Part shown: one piece after another, positions 27,128 through 37,895 of the stretch
Numbering within the stretch: the stretch's first letter is position 1
Layout of the letters: the number at the start of each line of letters is the position of its first letter
Source: an uncultured Clostridia bacterium
GTDB taxonomy: Bacteria > Bacillota > Clostridia > TANB77 > CAG-508
NCBI GenBank assembly: GCA_934167835.1
Contig: CAKPLZ010000001.1
Coordinates: 172,087-236,086, forward strand
DNA: 64,000 nucleotides
Direction: 5' to 3'
Translations under genes and position numbers: made by a program
Notes under the pieces: model-generated
The model's input: the letters and a program-made list of their open reading frames with translations, nothing else
What the model was told of the DNA's origin: nothing
The model's database searches: none

Positions 27128-29414
27128 TTATTTTATTTTGGTTTTAACTTGAATTTTATTGTCATTTCTAACTTTTAGGGTAATTTCTCCTGATAAATCT
27201 GTTCTGTACACAATGCTACCATAAGTTTCTAAAACTTTTACTGTTTCATCATTTGGATGACCGAATTTATTGTTTTTGCCAACTCCAATTAGTGAAATTT
27301 TGGGTGTAACTTTGCTAATAAATTCCTGTGTTGAAGATGTTTTTGAACCATGATGTGCCACCTTTAAAACCGTTGCTTTTAATTCATTATTATTATATTT
27401 TGAAACTATTTTGTTTTCTGCAATTGCCTCAATATCGCCTGTAAACAGCATGGAAAAGTTTTTATATTCTAATTTTGCAAGTATTGAGTTGTTATTTAAT
27501 GCATTTTCTTTAATAAATGTATCTGTTGGCCATAATATTTTTATTTTTGTATGTTTATCAATATAAATCAGATTTCCTGCCTTAACTACTATTATATTTA
27601 CCTTTTGAGCTTGTGCCATTCTTATTGTTTTTTCAAATTCTTGGCTACTCATTGCTTGTTTACTTATTACCAAATTCTTCACCTGTAATTTTTCTATTAT
27701 TTCACTTGCATTTTTAGAATGATCTGAATCAAAATGTGATAACATCAAATAATCTATTTTAGCTATTTTTCTATCTAGTAAATATTTTACAACAACATTT
27801 TCTTGTTCTCCTGTATCTATCATTATTGTCTTATGTGTAGGAGTTTTAATTAAAGTACAATCTCCGTTGGCCAACGTCAACTAGATGAATCGTAAGTGGA
27901 ATCGGAATTATTCTTACGGCTATATTAATTACAACAATTATTACAAAAATTATACAGAGTTTTTTCATCTTTTTATTTTCAAAAAAGCAAAAAACCGCTA
28001 TATAGTATCCGATTATAAATATTACTCCTGGAGTAATTATACTGATACTTGAAAAAGGTAATTTAGATGTAATTTTCGCAATATTAATTAAAATTTTTAC
28101 TATGAGTTTTAATAGCTTGCCCAGTATTATACCTGCCGGTTTATATAGAATTGCAATAAAAATATTAATATATCCAATTAGAATTATTGCTCCTGCAAGT
28201 GGTACTGCTGCAATATTAGCCAGCATAAAATATGGAGTTATTGTATTAAATTTCAAAATTGTTATTGGAAGAACCATAATCTGAGCAGATATGGTAATTG
28301 AAATTGCTATAGAAACTTTTTCATTAATGTATTTACTAAATATACTCTTTACCTTTTTATTTAAAAGAACTATGCCTATTGTTCCTAAATATGAAAGTTC
28401 AAGCCCTATATCGTTTATAGCAAACGGATTGAAAATTAAAATAAGTATGAGTGAAATTGCTATTGAATTTAATGTATCTGATTTTCTATATATTACTTTT
28501 GCAAAAAGCATTATTATTCCCATAATTGATGCTCTTACAACTGAAGGCGTAAACCTTGTAACAAACATAAATAAAACTAAAATGATTATTGTAATTATGT
28601 ATGATAATCTTTTTGAAGTTTTACTTTTATTTAAAATATATGTTATTCCTAGAACTATGTACGAAACATGTGTGCCAGATATTGCTAGTATATGTGAAAT
28701 ACTAGCTTTACTAAAGCTTTCAGTTATTTCCTCTGGTATATCACTTTTTTCTCCAATTAAAATTCCTGTGAGTAAGCTTCCTTCTTCATTTGGAAGGATT
28801 TGATGTGCTGTTTTTATTATTTTATTTCTTATGCAATTACTAACCTTCAAAAAAACATTTATATTGCTTTTCTTTAAGCTCTGGATATTATCTACTTTAA
28901 TTGAGCCATATATTCCTTTAGTTTTCAAATATTCCTTATAGTTAAATCCTTTATAATTTCTTGCTTCTTCTGGCTTACTATATTCTCCACAAACTTGAAT
29001 ATATTCTCCATATTGAAATTTGGGATAATCCTTCTTTTTCACATACATAATAAACTTTTTGCCTTTAATTTTAACATTATATCCATAGTAATACTCTGTT
29101 TCTTTCGCTTCACTAATTATTGTGGCATTTTCTTTTATTTTTTCTGGAATTTTTGTATAAGAATTTTCATATCTTAGATTTATTAAATTGAAATATAGAT
29201 TTGAAATTATTGCTGATATTAATAGTATTTGAATAATTTTTCTTCTTTTCATAAAAAAGAAATAAATTTGTTTTCTATTGTTTAGAAATTTTATTATCAA
29301 GATTATTAAAAAAATACTTGTTATGGCTATACTTACTTTGAAGTATAGCCCATACATTATCCCAGCTACCATTCCAATGGCTATAATAAGTGCTGGTCTT
29401 TTTATAATTATCAC
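27128..29414 (-). CDS. comEC: ComEC/Rec2 DNA uptake channel, with one +1 recoding site
   Basis: ComEC forms the membrane pore for single-stranded DNA in transformation. The N-terminal part has an OB-like domain and about ten membrane helices, including ISGTHVSY and the competence domain. The C-terminal part is a metallo-beta-lactamase domain with LSHFDSDHSKN and VAHHGSKTSSTQEF. They are joined only if C of CGG 27864-27866 is skipped, giving VDVGQGDCTLI, the MBL entry motif. Length is about 761. The nominal GTG at 29414 has no ribosome binding site, while AGAAGGTGAT precedes an ATA at 29405 that would start MKRPALIIAIG, the usual ComEC opening. Confidence 0.92.
27864..27866 (-). other. +1 recoding site in comEC (CGG-A)
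   Basis: The context is GGC CAA CGG AGA. Skipping C gives CAA GGA GAT TGT, the invariant VGQGD of ComEC MBL domains. Straight reading stops six codons later. Confidence 0.92.
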
Positions 29415-29417
29415 CTT

Positions 29418-30275
29418 CTATTTTGTTGTTAAATTTTTGTAGATATATCCAACATATACAGTTTCATCAAGTCCTGTGTATGTTATTTTATACCAATCCT
29501 CTGTTTCTGCAGTTATTGTAAATGATGTGTCTCTTGTAAGTGTTGTCACGATTTCAGAACTTGTTGAAGCTTGTTTTCTAACATTTGCGTAATCCACTGC
29601 TACAAATCCCTTTTGATTGTCAACTGCACTTTCTCCATTTCCAGTATTATCTTTTGGTTCTGTTGCTGTTGGAGTTTCTGGTTCAGTAACAGTTGGAGTT
29701 GCTGGCTCTGGTGTAGTAGGTTCTGTGTTTTCAGGAGATTCTGGTTGTTCCGTTTCAGTTGGTTGTTTAGTCTCTCCTTTTATTTTAGATGTTCTAACCC
29801 ATCCTTGGATATTTCCTGCTGTAACATAAGACCAATTAGTAATTTCTTTTTCAACTTTGAATTCCATATTAGAATCGATTTTTCCAATTACACTTGAAGA
29901 CATAACAGGAATTATATGAACCTTTACTTCCCCACTAATCTTAGTGTCATTATTCTCACCTGTTTTACTTTCTTCTGGCACTTCCGTATTCTCTGGCTTT
30001 TGTATCTCAGTTACATTTGTAACATATTCCTTAAATAAAAAACCTTCCTGTCCATTTACTCTAACCTTATACCATTCCCCAACATCCTCTAAAACTTCAA
30101 CCTCTGCCTTGTCCGGAACAGTAGTCAAAGGCTCCCCAGACCTACTTGCCTCATTCCTTAGAACCAATCCACTAGGAGCATTAACCGTACCACTTGCTCC
30201 CAAAGCACTTGTACCTAAAAATCCCAAACACGCTATTGTTGTTACTACTAAACAATTCCTCTTAAAATTTTTCAT
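29418..30275 (-). CDS. Secreted protein with three bacterial SH3 domains
   Basis: The 285-residue protein has a signal peptide ending near residue 29 (GTSALGASG). SH3b domains lie at about 30-92 (GLVLRNEAS), 110-165 (VHIIPVMSSSVIG) and 215-285 (YANVRKQASTSSEIV). A Thr/Pro/Glu-rich linker separates the second and third. SH3b domains bind peptidoglycan, so a wall-bound role is likely. The start has an AGGGGAG site that sits in a small inverted repeat (30281-30304), and the promoter overlaps it. Confidence 0.85.
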   Translation of the reverse strand: MKNFKRNCLVVTTIACLGFLGTSALGASGTVNAPSGLVLRNEASRSGEPLTTVPDKAEVEVLEDVGEWYKVRVNGQEGFLFKEYVTNVTEIQKPENTEVPEESKTGENNDTKISGEVKVHIIPVMSSSVIGKIDSNMEFKVEKEITNWSYVTAGNIQGWVRTSKIKGETKQPTETEQPESPENTEPTTPEPATPTVTEPETPTATEPKDNTGNGESAVDNQKGFVAVDYANVRKQASTSSEIVTTLTRDTSFTITAETEDWYKITYTGLDETVYVGYIYKNLTTK

Positions 30276-30301
30276 AACAAAATCTCCCCTTTTATGGGGA
30301 G

Positions 30302-30330
30302 ATTATATAATTTTCTACAAAATTTGTCAA
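30302..30330 (-). promoter_or_regulatory. Promoter of the SH3-domain gene
   Basis: TTGACA (30325-30330) and TATAAT (30302-30307) have 17-base spacing, predicting a leader of about 20 bases. Confidence 0.75.
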
Positions 30331-30342
30331 GTCAAATTCATA

Positions 30343-31457
30343 TTATTCGATTTTCACTTTTTCACTTCTTTCAATATAATCATCAAGTATCAATTTTATT
30401 ACTGCAATTACTGGAACTCCTAGGAACATGCCTAAAACTCCGAAGTATGCTCCTCCTACTGTTATTGAAAAGATTATTAGAATTTTACTTATCTCAAGTG
30501 CATCTTTTAGAATTTTTGGATTTATTACATTTGCATCTATTTGTTGTAATACAATTAGTACTATTGCTACCCAAACAGCCTGCATAAATCCACCTGTAAA
30601 TATTGTAATTAAGCATGCTACAATCACTGCAATTATTGCACCAAAATATGGTATTAAGTTGAATAATCCTATTAAGAAACCTAGTAATAATGCATATTTA
30701 ACTTTCATTATCGATAATGCTATTGACATTATAATTGCTACTACTATTGCATCAAGAACTTGGCCTGATATGTATTTGAAGAATATTTCATTTCCTTTTT
30801 CAAAATACTTATTTATTGTTTCACATCTTTTACTACTAAAAATACAAGCATTTAACCTTTTTATAAATTTTATTATTTCTGCTCTTTCTAATAATATATA
30901 TATTGAAACAACAGTTGTTACAAATATGCTAAAAATCCCACTTGCTATGCCTATTACTTTTTCTATATACATTGTCCAATTATCAAGGTCTAGAATCTTA
31001 GCAATATCTATTTGTTGAAGTCTTTCTAGGGAATGTTGTACTGCATCACTCCTTAGAATATTGTCTTCTGGAAGGTCACTTATATATTTTATAGCCATAT
31101 CATAATATCCTGGCAATTGTTCTGCAAGATCTAAAATACTATCTGATAACATTGGAATTAGTATTTTCATTAAAATTGCTATTATTACAACTAGTAAAAT
31201 ATATGTTGTTGCAACAGCTAATCCCCTTGCTTTTTTCTTTAACTTTTTATTTTTACTGTATATCTTTTCTATCTTTCTACTTGGAATATAAAGTAAATAT
31301 GCTAAAAGAATTGCCATTAAAAATGGGTTTATTACTTTTAAGAATCCACTTATCCAACTTCCTATACCTGTAAAGTTATCTAAAACTTTGTATACTATAA
31401 CTATTGCCACTCCAAGAGTGAACCAATAGAACCATTTTGTTCCACTTTTAAAATTTT

Positions 31458-31461
<4 letters not shown>
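30343..31461 (-). CDS. AI-2E family (PerM/YtvI-like) membrane transporter
   Basis: The protein has about eight membrane helices and the family pattern: paired N-terminal helices, a central non-membrane stretch (about 100-150), then GQVLDAIVVAIIMSIALS, GLFNLIPYFGAIIA and NPKILKDALEISKILII. Members move small molecules or ions. YtvI-type members are linked to sporulation. The start at 31461 is chosen because AGGAGG lies six bases upstream and the codon overlaps the xth stop in ATGA. Confidence 0.85.
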
Positions 31462-32219
<758 letters not shown>

Positions 32220-33881
32220 TTATACATTCTCCTCTTTATATATTCCTATTTTCAATAACACTTTATATATTTTTGTTCCATAAGGTACTTTATACAAATC
32301 TTCTTTATTCATTGTTTTAGTTACAATTAACATTGTTCCATAAACAATTATACCCACTAAAATTGCAATTATTGTTGCTTTTGAATTGCCTATATATGTT
32401 ACAAGGAATTTTTGTGTTCCATAAGCTACAATTCCCATTGTGCCCGCTGAAATTAGTGGTTTTAAAATGTGTTTTGTAAAATTAATATCTAGTTTTATAT
32501 ATTTGCTTAAGCAAAAACTACATATTGCAAAGTTAATTCCTTGGCATATTGTTGAACTTATTGGAGACCCAAGGATATTTATTTTTGGGTTGCTAACCAA
32601 TATTACATTCAAAATAGTTTTTACTGCTGCCCCTATTGCTAATGCTATTGCTGGTATATGTGTTTTTCCAAGTCCATATAGTCCACCATTTATTACATAG
32701 CTTAGTGCTACAAATATCATTGAAATTGATGTTATTTGTAGTATTGCAGCTCCATCAGAAGAGTTTGGGTATATAGTTTTTAATATTGGGTCTGCTAATG
32801 TAATTAATCCAACTGCGCATGGAATAATTATAATTATACTTAAGAAAAATGAGAACGATAGCCTGTTTACCGCAGTTTTTTTATCTTTTTTAGCTAATGA
32901 TGCTGCTATTGCTGGAACAAGTGCTGTACAGAATGCTGCATTTATTGCAAGTGGAAGTCTTATAATTGTTTCAATTTTAGATACCATTCCTGATAGTTGC
33001 ATTGCTTTTGCTTCTAGTGCTTCTTTTCCACCTTCTAACGTTCCTTGAAAAGCTGTTTGAATACAGTTACTTACTGTTAATGTGTCTATTGTTCCATTTA
33101 ATTCTGCAACTAGTGAGCCTATTGTCATTGGAATTGATACAGCAAATATTATTTTTAAAATTTGCTTTGTTGTTTTATTTTCCATTTGAACAGTTTGATT
33201 TTTGCAGTCTTCTAATATTTCTTTTCTTTGTTTTCTATAGAATAATATAATATAAATAAATGCAATAACTATTGCTACTGTGCTAGACAAATTGCCTGCA
33301 GCTGCCATTATAGCAGTATCTTGACCAATAGTACTATATACAAATAAAATAGTAAGTACACAATTTAAAAATTGTTCCAATGTTTGTGTAATACTTGTCG
33401 GTTTCATAGTTCCAAGTCCTGCAAAATATCCCCTAAGAACTGCACCTGCTGCAACAAACATAATTGCTGGAGCAAGTACCATTAAAGTATATTTAACACC
33501 TTCAACATTTATAATGTTTTTTGCAATAAAATCAGCTCCAAAAAATAATCCAAAAGACATTATTACTCCTATAGCTGTAAAGGTCTTTAATGCAGTTGTA
33601 AAAATTCTGTGAGCTCCCTTATGGTCACCTATTGCAACTCTCTCAGAAACCAGCTTTGATATTACAGTTGGAATTCCCACAGATGATAAAGTTAAAAGTA
33701 AAGAATAAATTTGGTACCCTGTTGCATAATATCCATTCCCAGTGTCTCCAAATCCATCTATATTAATAATAACCAATCTATATAAAAATCCCAAAACCTT
33801 AATAGCCACTTGGGCTACCATAAGCATCAACACATTCTTCATAAAAGACGTCTGTTTTTTTCTCTTCTTAATTTCTTCCAT
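32220..33881 (-). CDS. SpoVB/MurJ-like lipid flippase
   Basis: The 553-residue protein has fourteen likely membrane helices and belongs to the MATE-like polysaccharide flippase group, near SpoVB. It has NIDGFGDTGNGYYATGYQIY early and GIPTVISKLVSER in the second helix pair. The family moves lipid-linked precursors of peptidoglycan or glycans outward, and SpoVB serves the spore cortex. Its promoter is at 33906-33934. Confidence 0.86.
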   Translation of the reverse strand: MEEIKKRKKQTSFMKNVLMLMVAQVAIKVLGFLYRLVIINIDGFGDTGNGYYATGYQIYSLLLTLSSVGIPTVISKLVSERVAIGDHKGAHRIFTTALKTFTAIGVIMSFGLFFGADFIAKNIINVEGVKYTLMVLAPAIMFVAAGAVLRGYFAGLGTMKPTSITQTLEQFLNCVLTILFVYSTIGQDTAIMAAAGNLSSTVAIVIAFIYIILFYRKQRKEILEDCKNQTVQMENKTTKQILKIIFAVSIPMTIGSLVAELNGTIDTLTVSNCIQTAFQGTLEGGKEALEAKAMQLSGMVSKIETIIRLPLAINAAFCTALVPAIAASLAKKDKKTAVNRLSFSFFLSIIIIIPCAVGLITLADPILKTIYPNSSDGAAILQITSISMIFVALSYVINGGLYGLGKTHIPAIALAIGAAVKTILNVILVSNPKINILGSPISSTICQGINFAICSFCLSKYIKLDINFTKHILKPLISAGTMGIVAYGTQKFLVTYIGNSKATIIAILVGIIVYGTMLIVTKTMNKEDLYKVPYGTKIYKVLLKIGIYKEENV

Positions 33882-33905
33882 TTGTTACCTCGTTTTTTTC
33901 TTTTA

Positions 33906-33934
33906 TTTATATCATAAATTGGGGGATTTTACAA
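33906..33934 (-). promoter_or_regulatory. Promoter of the spoVB-like gene
   Basis: TTGTAA (33929-33934) and TATAAA (33906-33911) are separated by 17 bases. Confidence 0.55.
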
Positions 33935-33989
33935 GAATTAAAGTAAAAAAAATAAAAGTCAAGAACATTTCAAAACTTCTATTTTTTAT

Positions 33990-34065
<76 letters not shown>

Positions 34066-34078
34066 ATTTATATTTAAT

Positions 34079-34153
34079 TGGTGACCCCGACGGGAATCGA
34101 ACCCATGTCTCCGCCGTGAAAGGGCGATGTCTTAACCGCTTGACCACGGGGCC
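34079..34153 (-). tRNA. tRNA-Glu (TTC)
   Basis: A 75-base cloverleaf from GGCCCCG to ACCA. The loop CTTTCAC gives anticodon TTC. Confidence 0.95.
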
Positions 34154-34161
34154 AAAAAAAT

Positions 34162-34237
34162 TGGTGAGCTATCGCGGACTCGAACCGCGGACAACTTGAT
34201 TAAAAGTCAAGTGCTCTACCACCTGAGCTAATAGCCC
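34162..34237 (-). tRNA. tRNA-Lys (TTT)
   Basis: A 76-base cloverleaf from GGGCTAT to ACCA. The loop CTTTTAA gives anticodon TTT. It is first in the transcript. Confidence 0.95.
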
Positions 34238-34287
34238 ATAATTCTTTCGAATTATAGAAACAGTTGCTTATGAACAACTGCTTATCT

Positions 34288-34316
34288 ATAATACAACATT
34301 TTTTTCACTCTGTCAA
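34288..34316 (-). promoter_or_regulatory. Promoter of the Lys-Glu-Thr tRNA cluster
   Basis: TTGACA (34311-34316) and TATTAT (34288-34293) are separated by 17 bases. An inverted repeat CAGTTGTTCATAAGCAACTG follows in the leader. Confidence 0.78.
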
Positions 34317-34361
34317 TACTTTTTTAAAATTTTTTTATTTTTTTTGCATTTTTTGAAAAAC

Positions 34362-34391
34362 ACCTGCCAAACTTAAACGTTTGGCAGGTAT
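34362..34391 (-). terminator. Strong terminator after the HD-domain gene
   Basis: The stem ACCTGCCAAAC/GTTTGGCAGGT is followed by GTTTTTC on the minus strand, just past the stop at 34399. Confidence 0.85.
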
Positions 34392-34398
34392 TTTTTCT

Positions 34399-35523
34399 TT
34401 ACAACTTAACCTTTTGTGAATACTTTTTGATTACATTGTGTGCATCATAGCACAGCTGGGACGTAAAGTTTCTTTTTCTCGTGATAACTTTTACAAACTC
34501 GGGATCACGGCTTCCTGCAAGAAGATTTCTGTAGCACTCACTGTCTCCAGAAAGGTAATCCGCTTCTTTGAGCAAAACCTTGTACTCCTCGTTGCCTTCC
34601 TCTTCAAGCATTACTCTTTTAAGGTCAGGCACCATGTAGTCAGGCAGTACAGCATATACATGCTTTTTCACCTGGTCGATTTCATAGCACTCCGTTGCAC
34701 TTCTAAACCCCGCTATCTTATCTTTGATAGGCGAAGGAATGTCCTTAGTCCATGTTTCTGCAACATCGTGCCAAATCCCCATGAAGAACATTCTGCTGGC
34801 AAAGTCAGGTTCAAAATTTTCTGTTCTTTCAGGCGGAAGAGTGATTGCAATAAGATATGCAAAAATCGCAGTGTCGAAAAGATGCCCTAAAACTGAACAC
34901 TCTACGTTGTAGCAAAGAGTTGACCATCTGGTCTGATTTCTAAGGTTTGAGATTTCCTGGAGCATTTTGAATACTTCAGAATCGCTATCAGAGAATTCTT
35001 CCACCCCAGGGATATCCCTAAACTCCATAAGCTTTCTCTCAATGTCTTGGAACTTTGTAGAGTCACCAATGTTTGGATGTTCAAGAAATTCAATATAAGT
35101 TGCAATCTTGGTTGCAGCTTTATATATCCGAACCTCATATTCATCCTTGGTCTCAGCGAGGAATTCAGCAAATTCGGCATCTGTTTTTTCTGCAATAATT
35201 TTTGTTGCAGCATGGTCAAACGCTTCCTTCTTTATTCCACTCATTTTGCAGATTTCGTCGATTTTGTGCTCAGGTGTATCAAAATAGACGTACACCTTCG
35301 CAAATGCCCTTCCAAGAGCTATTTTAGGGAAATTTTCGTAGCAGACTTTCTTCCCTGCATGTTCTGCACATTTTGCGAGCAAATACGCAATAATGCAGTT
35401 CAAAGCCTGCTTAGCCAGTTCGTTATACTTCTGCTGGGACGTAATATCGGTCCACCGCTTAAGCATGTTAAGCTTTGTCATCACTCCATTGGTCGCCATC
35501 CAATGCGTTAGGTTAATTTGCAT
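34399..35523 (-). CDS. HD-domain protein (YfbR-like) with foreign codon usage
   Basis: The 374-residue protein has a C-terminal HD phosphohydrolase half. It contains GHLFDTAIFAYLIA, FMGIWHDVAETWTKDIP (the HD pair) and LKEADYLSG, resembling YfbR-type nucleotidases. The N-terminal half looks like a diverged second copy (KYNELAKQALN). GC content is far above neighbours and arginine codons are varied. Codons 23 and 132 are CGG (35455-35457 and 35128-35130) and must be read straight, as arginine, for an intact protein. The promoter, ribosome binding site and terminator look native. This suggests a gene acquired from a genome that reads CGG normally. Confidence 0.75.
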   Translation of the reverse strand: MQINLTHWMATNGVMTKLNMLKRWTDITSQQKYNELAKQALNCIIAYLLAKCAEHAGKKVCYENFPKIALGRAFAKVYVYFDTPEHKIDEICKMSGIKKEAFDHAATKIIAEKTDAEFAEFLAETKDEYEVRIYKAATKIATYIEFLEHPNIGDSTKFQDIERKLMEFRDIPGVEEFSDSDSEVFKMLQEISNLRNQTRWSTLCYNVECSVLGHLFDTAIFAYLIAITLPPERTENFEPDFASRMFFMGIWHDVAETWTKDIPSPIKDKIAGFRSATECYEIDQVKKHVYAVLPDYMVPDLKRVMLEEEGNEEYKVLLKEADYLSGDSECYRNLLAGSRDPEFVKVITRKRNFTSQLCYDAHNVIKKYSQKVKL

Positions 35524-35609
35524 TAAGTTTCTCCTCCTTAAAATTATTTGTCTTCATGTTTAAGTCTGGCTGTCTCAAAAGGAAGAATTGTTAAAATGAA
35601 CACGACAAT

Positions 35610-35639
35610 ATTATATCACAGCATTATGTATACTTGCAA
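35610..35639 (-). promoter_or_regulatory. Promoter of the HD-domain gene
   Basis: TTGCAA (35634-35639) and TATAAT (35610-35615) are separated by 18 bases, with a leader of about 80 bases before GGAGGAG. Confidence 0.62.
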
Positions 35640-35651
35640 ATTATTATAAAA

Positions 35652-35679
35652 AAACCAAGATTTGTTTTTATCTTGGTTT
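35652..35679 (-). terminator. Terminator after the DUF1858 gene
   Basis: The stem AAACCAAGA/TCTTGGTTT is followed by T-rich sequence on the minus strand. Confidence 0.7.
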
Positions 35680-35685
35680 CATTAA

Positions 35686-35868
35686 TTATTCGTTTATTTT
35701 TTTTAGCAAATCATCTACATCTATTCCATGAACTTCGCAAGCTTCTTCAATAGTTTCAGCTTGTGATGCAGGACATCCTAAACAATGCATTCCAGCTTTT
35801 AAAAGTATTTCTGCCTTGTCTGGTGCGATTTGTAATAATTCGCCAATTTTTGTTGTTCTCTCTATCAT
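35686..35868 (-). CDS. DUF1858 small redox-type protein
   Basis: The 60-residue protein starts MIERTTKIGEL at 35868, after AAGGGGGA. It carries GMHCLGCPASQAETIEEAC, the CxxC-type motif of DUF1858 domains found beside hybrid-cluster and iron-sulfur proteins. The role may be metal or redox binding. No partner gene is adjacent. Confidence 0.82.
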   Translation of the reverse strand: MIERTTKIGELLQIAPDKAEILLKAGMHCLGCPASQAETIEEACEVHGIDVDDLLKKINE

Positions 35869-35939
35869 TTTCTTCCCCCTTATTTTTTTCTTAAAATATT
35901 CACTTGAAAAATATTTTAGCATAATTTTTCGAAAAAGTA

Positions 35940-35968
35940 TAGACAATTTAAAAAATTTGTAGTAAAAT
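35940..35968 (+). promoter_or_regulatory. Promoter of the conjugation-type island
   Basis: TAGACA (35940-35945) and TAAAAT (35963-35968) have 17-base spacing, in the gap between divergent genes. Confidence 0.5.
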
Positions 35969-36003
35969 GAGTTAAATTTTAGGAAAGGTGGTGTAAATTT
36001 AGT

Positions 36004-36138
36004 ATTTTAATTCATTTATTTTTTGCATCTTTTATTATTAATCTTTTTATAACCTTTTATTCTATTTATTCATTTTTTGAAATGAATATTTGCCACTCAA
36101 TGCAAGGTTCTAAATTAAAATTCAAGAAAATTTCTTAA
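36004..36138 (+). CDS. Possible 44-residue membrane peptide with AUU start
   Basis: The frame is open from an ATT at 36004 to TAA 36136-36138, which touches the AAAGGAGG of the next gene. AAAGGTGGTG (35984-35993) lies ten bases before the ATT. There is no ATG, GTG or TTG in frame before an internal ATG. The product would be a hydrophobic helix then MNICHSMQGSKLKFKKIS. It may also be chance. Confidence 0.3.
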   Translation: MLIHLFFASFIINLFITFYSIYSFFEMNICHSMQGSKLKFKKIS

Positions 36139-36149
36139 AGGAGGTATCT

Positions 36150-37886
36150 TTGAAAGCAAAATTATTTTTACTTCGTTTTACGCTTAGTGTAGTTGTTACA
36201 CTGGTATTAAGTTTTGTGGTTTTTAATTTTTTTAAACCTATTTACATATCTAAATCGCTTATAATTCCTTATGCAATTTACCCATTTGATATTTGCATAA
36301 CCTCTCCAAAGGCCTGGAAATGGATAAAAATGACTCATATTATTACATCTATGTATGTTATTTCTATTTTGGTTAATTCTATTTTTAGCAAATTTTTAAA
36401 ATCCAAAAACATATTGCCCAAATGTATAAAACAAAACCCTTATTGCTGTAAATCTACTGGAATTAATTTATATCTCGGTAAAAGCCAAGACAAAAATTTT
36501 CCAGTATATTTACCTGAAAAAAGTTTGTTTCAAAATTTGCTTATAACAGGAACCATTGGTACTGGTAAAACAAGTTCAAGCATGTACCCATTTGCTAAAC
36601 AGCTTATTGAATATGGCCTAGGAGTAAATGAACGAAAACTTGGAATGTTAATTCTGGATGTGAAAGGGAATTTTTATAACCAAGTTAATAAATACGCAAG
36701 TGAATCTGGTAGGCTTGATGATTTATGTGTTATATCTCTTGGAGGTAAAATTAAATATAATCCTCTAGACAAGCCTGATTTAAAGCCTTCTGTCCTTGCA
36801 AATAGGTTAAAAACCATTCTTACTTTGTTTTCACCTAATAACTCAGAATCTTATTGGCTTGATAAAGCAGAAGAGGTTTTAACGGAATGTATTAAGCTTT
36901 GTAGATTATACAATAATGGATATGTAACTTTTATTGAAATTCATAAATTAGTTAATTCTCCCGATTACTATGATGAAAAAATAAGTTACTTACGAAATTT
37001 ATTTAAGGCTGGAGCTTTTACTGAAACTGAAATTTATGACCTTCATTCTGCTCTGACTTTCTTTGAAAATGAATACAAAAGCCTTGATGCACGCGTTCTT
37101 TCTATCTTAAAATCTGAGATATCTAGAATGACTAACATTTTTATGTCAGACTATGATATAAAGCAAACATTTTGTTCTGACAAGTCTTCTATAAATTTTC
37201 ACGGTTTTAAAGATGTGCTAAACAAAGGTAAAATTGTTGTTTTAAATATGAATATTGCAATGTATAGAAATTTATCTAAGCTTATTGCTGCATATTTAAA
37301 ATTAGATTTTCAATCAGAAATTCTTAGTCAACTTGCAAAAGGTAATGTTCACCCAAGTGTTTTTATTTGTGATGAATACCACGAATATGTTACTACAACA
37401 GATAGTGATTTTTTTGCCCAGAGTAGAGAAGCTAAGTGTATAAACATTGTTGCAACTCAAAGTTATACTTCAATTTTAAATACCTTGAAAGACCAATATG
37501 CAACTCGTGCTATTATTCAAAATTTGATAAATAAATTATGGTATAGAACAGATGATACTTTTACAATTGAAGATGCACAAAAACAAATTGGTAAAGAAGA
37601 TAAAACAAAAATATCTAAAAGCATATCAGAAAATGCTCAAGAAACTAATTATAATTACATAACAAATTCTTTAAATTCCCGTAACTCAAGCGTTTCGGAA
37701 AGTATTTCGACACATATTATGACTGATTATATTTTTGATACTAACTTCTTTACCCAAAGTTTGGAAACTTTTTCTTGTCTTTCTTTTCTTTCCAATGGTG
37801 ACAAAATTTTGCCTCCAACCAAAATTAAAATGGAGCCTTATTTTATCACTAAAAATCCAAAAAAGAAATGGTACAAAATAATTTAA
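36150..37886 (+). CDS. VirD4/TcpA-type conjugative coupling ATPase
   Basis: The 578-residue protein starts at TTG 36150 with AAAGGAGG upstream. Two N-terminal membrane helices (about 5-28 and 60-80) precede a P-loop ATPase domain with GTIGTGKT (134-141) and Walker B VFICDEYHEY (about 405-414). Coupling proteins of this type bring relaxase-bound DNA to the type IV secretion channel. It begins a plus-strand island with pilin-like, VirB6-like and PrgI-like genes. No relaxase or VirB4 follows. No in-frame CGG. Confidence 0.85.
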   Translation: MKAKLFLLRFTLSVVVTLVLSFVVFNFFKPIYISKSLIIPYAIYPFDICITSPKAWKWIKMTHIITSMYVISILVNSIFSKFLKSKNILPKCIKQNPYCCKSTGINLYLGKSQDKNFPVYLPEKSLFQNLLITGTIGTGKTSSSMYPFAKQLIEYGLGVNERKLGMLILDVKGNFYNQVNKYASESGRLDDLCVISLGGKIKYNPLDKPDLKPSVLANRLKTILTLFSPNNSESYWLDKAEEVLTECIKLCRLYNNGYVTFIEIHKLVNSPDYYDEKISYLRNLFKAGAFTETEIYDLHSALTFFENEYKSLDARVLSILKSEISRMTNIFMSDYDIKQTFCSDKSSINFHGFKDVLNKGKIVVLNMNIAMYRNLSKLIAAYLKLDFQSEILSQLAKGNVHPSVFICDEYHEYVTTTDSDFFAQSREAKCINIVATQSYTSILNTLKDQYATRAIIQNLINKLWYRTDDTFTIEDAQKQIGKEDKTKISKSISENAQETNYNYITNSLNSRNSSVSESISTHIMTDYIFDTNFFTQSLETFSCLSFLSNGDKILPPTKIKMEPYFITKNPKKKWYKII

Positions 37887-37895
37887 GGAGGTTTT

